A stretch of 9,703 nucleotides of DNA from NCBI GenBank assembly GCA_021810815.1, contig JAJZHR010000054.1, forward strand, positions 1 to 9,703. The letters are read 5' to 3'. The stretch is from Acidobacteriota bacterium. Lineage in GTDB: Bacteria > Acidobacteriota > Terriglobia > Terriglobales > Acidobacteriaceae. The notes under the pieces were generated by a model. It saw only the letters and a program-made list of their open reading frames with translations, made no database searches and was not told the origin of the DNA. Numbering within the stretch: the stretch's first letter is position 1; each line of letters starts with the position of its first letter. Positions 6,840 to 9,703 of this stretch are shown in pieces. Made by a program: the position numbers and the translations under genes.

Positions 6840-8831
6840 ATGACTTTCCAGAAACACTGCGCAGCCGGATTGGTGCTCGCGATCTTCGCTCTCCCAACCC
6901 TCCCAGCCCACGCATTGCTTGGACTGGGCAAGAAGAAGGCCCCTCAAAGCCCTCTGACAGCGCCGCGCAAGCTCACGGCGGCGCAGAGCGAGCTTCTTGC
7001 AAAGGCAGTAGTTCGCGAGAAAGATACCATCAAGACCGTCCGGGAGCGCATGCCCCTGGTGGAGACCTACCTGCAGGTCATGAAGCCAGATCCCTTGCTC
7101 CTTCAGGTGCCCGAATCCGACTGGTACAGCCTTGGTCGCGTGGACTTTGGAAAGGTGATCGGCGACCAGACCTATCAGAGCGACAACCCCAGCAGGAACG
7201 AAGGCATCTTCAAGCACTCCATCGGCTACCTTGCCGACATCACCAAGTCGCTCAAGGTGTCCTTTGACCAGCGCGGCTTCGTCAGCATGCTCCTGATGGA
7301 CTCCAACAGCTTCGATCTGCAGACCTACGACTTTGTGTTCGTTCGCCGCGAATTCCTGGGCACCGTCCGCACCAGCGTGTTTGACGTGACGCCAAAGGTG
7401 CGTGGTCGCAGGGCCATCGGCCGCTTCACTGGCCGCATCTGGGTAGAGGAGCAGGACGGCAACGTGGTCCGCTTCAACGGCGGATTCAAGCAAAGCCCCG
7501 GAGACGACTACAAGACCTACGACCACTTCGACAGTTGGCGCACGAATATACAGCCCAATCTCTGGCTGCCCACTTCGATCTACGTCGAGGAGAGCCATCA
7601 GCTCAAGAACGGCCAGTACTCCATCTCGCACAAGGCGGATATCCACATCTGGGGCTACGTTCTGAAGGTTCCCAGCCGCAACGAGGACCAGGAGACGATG
7701 GAGATCGACAACACGACGGACGCGAGCAATGCGTCGCAGGATATCAGTCCTCTGGGAGCGCAGAGGCAGTGGGTGAAACAGGCTGAGGACAATGTGATCG
7801 ACCGCTTGTTCCAGGCCGGTCTGCTGGATGCTCCCAGCGATTTCGACAAGATCCTTGAGCAGATCGCGAACAATATCCTGATCGAGAACAACATCACCCT
7901 CTCAGGAACAGTGCGCTGCCGCATCCTGCTCACCACTCCGCTCGAGTCCCTCGCGATCGGCAACACCATCCTTCTCAGCAAAGGCCTGATCGACACGCTT
8001 TCCGTGCCCTCGGTCAGCGGCGATGCCACAGTCGCCAACCTCGCCAGCGTCATCGCGTTCCAGCTTGCCCATATCATCCTGGGCCACCGCCTGGATACGC
8101 GCTACGCGTTCAACGACCGCCTGCTCTTCCCAGACACTTCTGCCTTTGCCCGCATCCCCATGCACCACACCGATGCGGACAACGCCGATGCCGCCAAGAA
8201 GGCCATGGAGCTACTTGCCGGGTCGGAGTTCAAGGACAAGCTATCGGATCCGGGCCTCTACCTTCTGCAGTTGAAGCAGCGGCTGCCCGCGCTGGAGACG
8301 CTCAACCAGCCACGGCTGGGAGACGGCCTGGTCAAGAGCGACAAGGACCAGAGCTTCTGGATGCAGGCGCTCACCACCAAGGCCCCCAAGCTGGACATGA
8401 ACAACCTGACCCAACAGGCAGCCATGCCGCTCGGAGCGATGATGCGGTTTGACCCCTGGACCGACCAGGTGATCCAGTTGCACCCCCGCCCGGAGCCGCT
8501 CCTGAACGCGCGTGACAAGATGCCGTTCGAGGTGACACCGGTTTACATCAACCTGACCTATTACACGGCCCCAGCGCAGGCTCCAGCGGCGCCTGGAACT
8601 GCGGTGCCTGGAGCTGCGGCTGCGCCGGCCAACGGTGCCGCACCCGATGCTGGAACAACAGGCGGCGCTCCAGCAGGCACGCCAACAGCGCCTGCTCCCG
8701 GAGCAACCCAGCCGGCAGGCACTCCTCAACTGCAAGGGACTCCGACTCCGACAGGCAACCCGCAGGGAGCGAGCAATGCTGCTCCCACTGTTGGATCATC
8801 GAGCGCACACACTGCTCTGGGGGGCTTTTAG
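6840..8831 (+). CDS. Secreted protein: LolA-like half plus degenerate M48-peptidase-like half
   Basis: A 663-residue exported protein. Residues 1-25 are a signal peptide ending PAHA. Residues about 90-255 carry beta-strand-like segments reminiscent of LolA/LolB lipoprotein-sorting folds (FTGRIWVEEQDGNVVRFNGG at 195-214, NLWLPTSIYVEES at 240-252). Residues about 311-500 follow the M48 metallopeptidase plan: ILLSKGLID (377-385) where M48 has its GxxxxxxGLL strand, then a helix FQLAHIILGH (407-416) at the HExxH position. The first zinc His and the catalytic Glu are Phe407 and Gln408; only His411 remains, and the later ExxAD motif reads ADNAD (446-450). A peptidase is therefore unlikely; a binding or chaperone-like role is inference. 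Residues 577-663 are a Pro/Ala/Gly/Thr-rich tail. It follows the TonB-family gene but with its own leader. The LolA-like assignment is weaker than the M48-like one. Confidence 0.75.
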   Translation: MTFQKHCAAGLVLAIFALPTLPAHALLGLGKKKAPQSPLTAPRKLTAAQSELLAKAVVREKDTIKTVRERMPLVETYLQVMKPDPLLLQVPESDWYSLGRVDFGKVIGDQTYQSDNPSRNEGIFKHSIGYLADITKSLKVSFDQRGFVSMLLMDSNSFDLQTYDFVFVRREFLGTVRTSVFDVTPKVRGRRAIGRFTGRIWVEEQDGNVVRFNGGFKQSPGDDYKTYDHFDSWRTNIQPNLWLPTSIYVEESHQLKNGQYSISHKADIHIWGYVLKVPSRNEDQETMEIDNTTDASNASQDISPLGAQRQWVKQAEDNVIDRLFQAGLLDAPSDFDKILEQIANNILIENNITLSGTVRCRILLTTPLESLAIGNTILLSKGLIDTLSVPSVSGDATVANLASVIAFQLAHIILGHRLDTRYAFNDRLLFPDTSAFARIPMHHTDADNADAAKKAMELLAGSEFKDKLSDPGLYLLQLKQRLPALETLNQPRLGDGLVKSDKDQSFWMQALTTKAPKLDMNNLTQQAAMPLGAMMRFDPWTDQVIQLHPRPEPLLNARDKMPFEVTPVYINLTYYTAPAQAPAAPGTAVPGAAAAPANGAAPDAGTTGGAPAGTPTAPAPGATQPAGTPQLQGTPTPTGNPQGASNAAPTVGSSSAHTALGGF

Positions 8832-8838
8832 TCGGCAA

Positions 8839-8910
8839 ACGGATCAGCAGTCGGGAAAAGTAGGCGACACTGTAAAATCAAGGTCTATTCGGCGTCCAGA
8901 CCTGATCCGT
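8839..8910 (+). other. Candidate three-way-junction RNA element
   Basis: The outer stem is nine perfect pairs (8839-8847 with 8902-8910). Inside, CAGTCG (8848-8853) can pair with CGA and CTG (8865-8867, 8870-8872, two bases bulged) and GTCT (8883-8886) with AGAC (8898-8901). An alternative fold, ATC-A-AGGTCT with AGACCTGAT (8877-8906), would exclude the outer stem. This is a hand fold only; nine-base inverted repeats at this spacing are expected about twice by chance in 9.7 kb. Confidence 0.3.
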
Positions 8911-8944
8911 GGAGGCTCTGAATAGAAAGAGAACAGGCATGTGA

Positions 8945-8972
8945 TGGGGTCCTATTTGCACATAGGGTCCCG
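8945..8972 (+). repeat. 11-bp hairpin with 6-nt loop
   Basis: CCTAT (8951-8955) pairs with ATAGG (8962-8966), extended outward by GGG (8946-8948) with CCC (8969-8971) and G-U wobbles, one of which closes the base. The loop is TTGCAC. No T-run follows. Confidence 0.55.
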
Positions 8973-9064
8973 TCATTGCGAAACAAGAAAGGCCATGACC
9001 ACTTCGGCTACGCCATGCAAATTCTGGTTTGGCACAACTCGCAAGAAAAAAGAATCTGCCCTTC

Positions 9065-9070
9065 GAGGAG
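9065..9070 (+). promoter_or_regulatory. Ribosome binding site fixing the GTG start at 9077
   Basis: GAGGAG, six bases before GTG. It decides for the GTG start over the in-frame TTG at 9029, which lacks such a site and adds 16 charged residues before the signal peptide. Confidence 0.85.
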
Positions 9071-9076
9071 ACGGAC

Positions 9077-9601
9077 GTGCTCAAGAAAGCTCTAGTGTTG
9101 ATATGCCTCAGCGCCCTCCCCAGCATTCTCCACGCCCAAGCCACGCCCACTGAGAAAAAGCTAGGCGACCTCCAGGTTGGTGCCGGCATCAGCTTGCTGC
9201 ATCCCGACTTCGGCCCAGTCAATTACGAGGGCTACGACTTTTACTTCGACTTCGATTTCCGCAAACACTACGGCATCGAGGGCGAATTCCGCCAGTCCGG
9301 CATGGGAGCGGTTTCGAGCGAATATGAGCGCAACTACCTGATCGGGCCGAGGTATGTCTTCCACTACAAGCGACTCGACCCCTACGCGAAGTTCCTCATC
9401 GGACGCGGCGTATTTAATTTTCCCGACAACACCGCCAACCTTGCGTACAACATGATCTCCATGGGCGGCGGCGTGGATTTCCGCGCATTCAAGCATGTGA
9501 ACGTCCGTCTGGTCGATCTGGAGTACCAGAAATGGTTTGGCTATCAGAAGAGCACCCTCTCGCCCGCCGTGCTCACATTCGGCGTCGCATACCACTTCTA
9601 G
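9077..9601 (+). CDS. Outer-membrane beta-barrel protein (small, OmpA/OmpW-like barrel)
   Basis: A 174-residue exported protein. Residues 1-20 form a signal peptide (KK, then LVLICLSALPSIL, cleavage after LHA). The mature part alternates polar and hydrophobic residues with frequent Tyr/Phe (YDFYFDFDFRKHYGIEGEF, then YVFHYKRLDPYAKFLIGRG, VDFRAFKHVNVRLVDLEYQ) and ends GVAYHF, the C-terminal aromatic residue expected for outer-membrane assembly by BamA. The size fits an eight-stranded barrel. Such small barrels are often structural or adhesive; the cargo, if any, is unknown. The start is GTG behind GAGGAG. It is the third envelope gene in a row on this strand, with its own leader. Confidence 0.85.
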   Translation: MLKKALVLICLSALPSILHAQATPTEKKLGDLQVGAGISLLHPDFGPVNYEGYDFYFDFDFRKHYGIEGEFRQSGMGAVSSEYERNYLIGPRYVFHYKRLDPYAKFLIGRGVFNFPDNTANLAYNMISMGGGVDFRAFKHVNVRLVDLEYQKWFGYQKSTLSPAVLTFGVAYHF

Positions 9602-9703
9602 GAAGCTGCACGCTCTTTCCTGCGTATACCGCTCTCTCGCGAGCGGCACTGACCACCGCCGGACATCGCTTTCCCTGCGGCCTGCAGTGCGGCCTTCCGG
9701 GCC
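9602..9703. other. Noncoding tail with short hairpin
   Basis: No gene seen. CCGCTC (9629-9634) and GAGCGG (9641-9646) form a perfect 6-bp stem with loop TCTCGC, 28 bases past the barrel-protein stop, but without a T-run. It may help end that transcript. GGCC-rich sequence runs to the window edge. Confidence 0.4.

Larger units (their letters stand above)
8832..9076 (+). other. Structured leader of the outer-membrane barrel gene
   Basis: A 245-base noncoding gap with several inverted repeats: ACGGATCAG/CTGATCCGT (8839-8847, 8902-8910), AGGTCT/AGACCT (8881-8886, 8898-8903) and a hairpin at 8945-8972. It also contains TAAAAT (8873-8878), a possible -10 box, and a GTCATTGCG stretch (8972-8980) that resembles known dispersed-repeat starts in acidobacteria. 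No T-run follows any hairpin, so none is a clear terminator for the preceding gene. Confidence 0.5.

Noticed and set aside
9029..9076. N-terminal extension of the barrel protein from a TTG
   Set aside because: GAGGAG is placed correctly for the GTG at 9077, and the extension would disrupt the signal peptide.
5496..9601. A complete new envelope transport system formed by TonB, the pseudo-peptidase and the barrel protein
   Set aside because: Each gene has a leader of about 245-495 bases, and no ExbB/ExbD or TonB-dependent receptor is present. Adjacency alone does not show that they work together.

Overview
The window looks like ordinary chromosome of a GC-rich, Gram-negative bacterium, most likely an acidobacterium (Terriglobia/Acidobacteriaceae-like). 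The basis is an inference from three things: intergenic DNA of a kind I associate with that group (TTGCCG/TTGCCC microsatellite fused to a GTCATTCCG..AGCG..GGAATCTGC element and a GTGCCCCATCC hairpin), a TonB-family protein with a long glycine/proline-rich spacer, and envelope proteins with signal peptides and C-terminal Phe. No tRNA, rRNA, CRISPR, IS element or phage gene was seen.

Layout. 1-261 is repeat-rich noncoding DNA. 262-981 (minus) is a Crp/Fnr-type regulator whose 5' side carries an 8-5-8 palindrome. Divergent from it, 1184-3154 (plus) is a two-domain ABC-F ATPase, followed 36 bases later by a 62-residue single-span membrane protein (3191-3379). These converge on a tight minus-strand pair: galE (3993-5000, TTG start with a strong ribosome binding site), then a DUF421/YetF-like membrane protein (3414-3989) whose ATG lies 3 bases after the galE stop. 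A 495-base divergent intergenic region (5001-5495) holds a near-perfect 22-base palindrome and a second inverted repeat.

From there three plus-strand envelope genes follow, each with its own leader: a TonB-family energy transducer (5496-6581), a secreted protein with a LolA-like N-terminal half and an M48-peptidase-like second half whose HExxH site is degenerate (6840-8831), and a small outer-membrane beta-barrel protein (9077-9601, GTG start). All three leaders contain a TAAAAT hexamer that may be the -10 box. The leader of the last gene is rich in inverted repeats.

How they fit together: TonB, the pseudo-peptidase and the barrel are all predicted to act at or across the outer membrane, and galE supplies UDP-sugars for surface polysaccharide, so the right-hand two thirds is envelope-biased. 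I see no ExbB/ExbD, TonB-dependent receptor or glycosyltransferase here, so no complete system can be claimed. The most noteworthy items are the catalytically degenerate M48-like protein, the 22-residue repeat in the TonB spacer, and the palindromes upstream of crp and galE.
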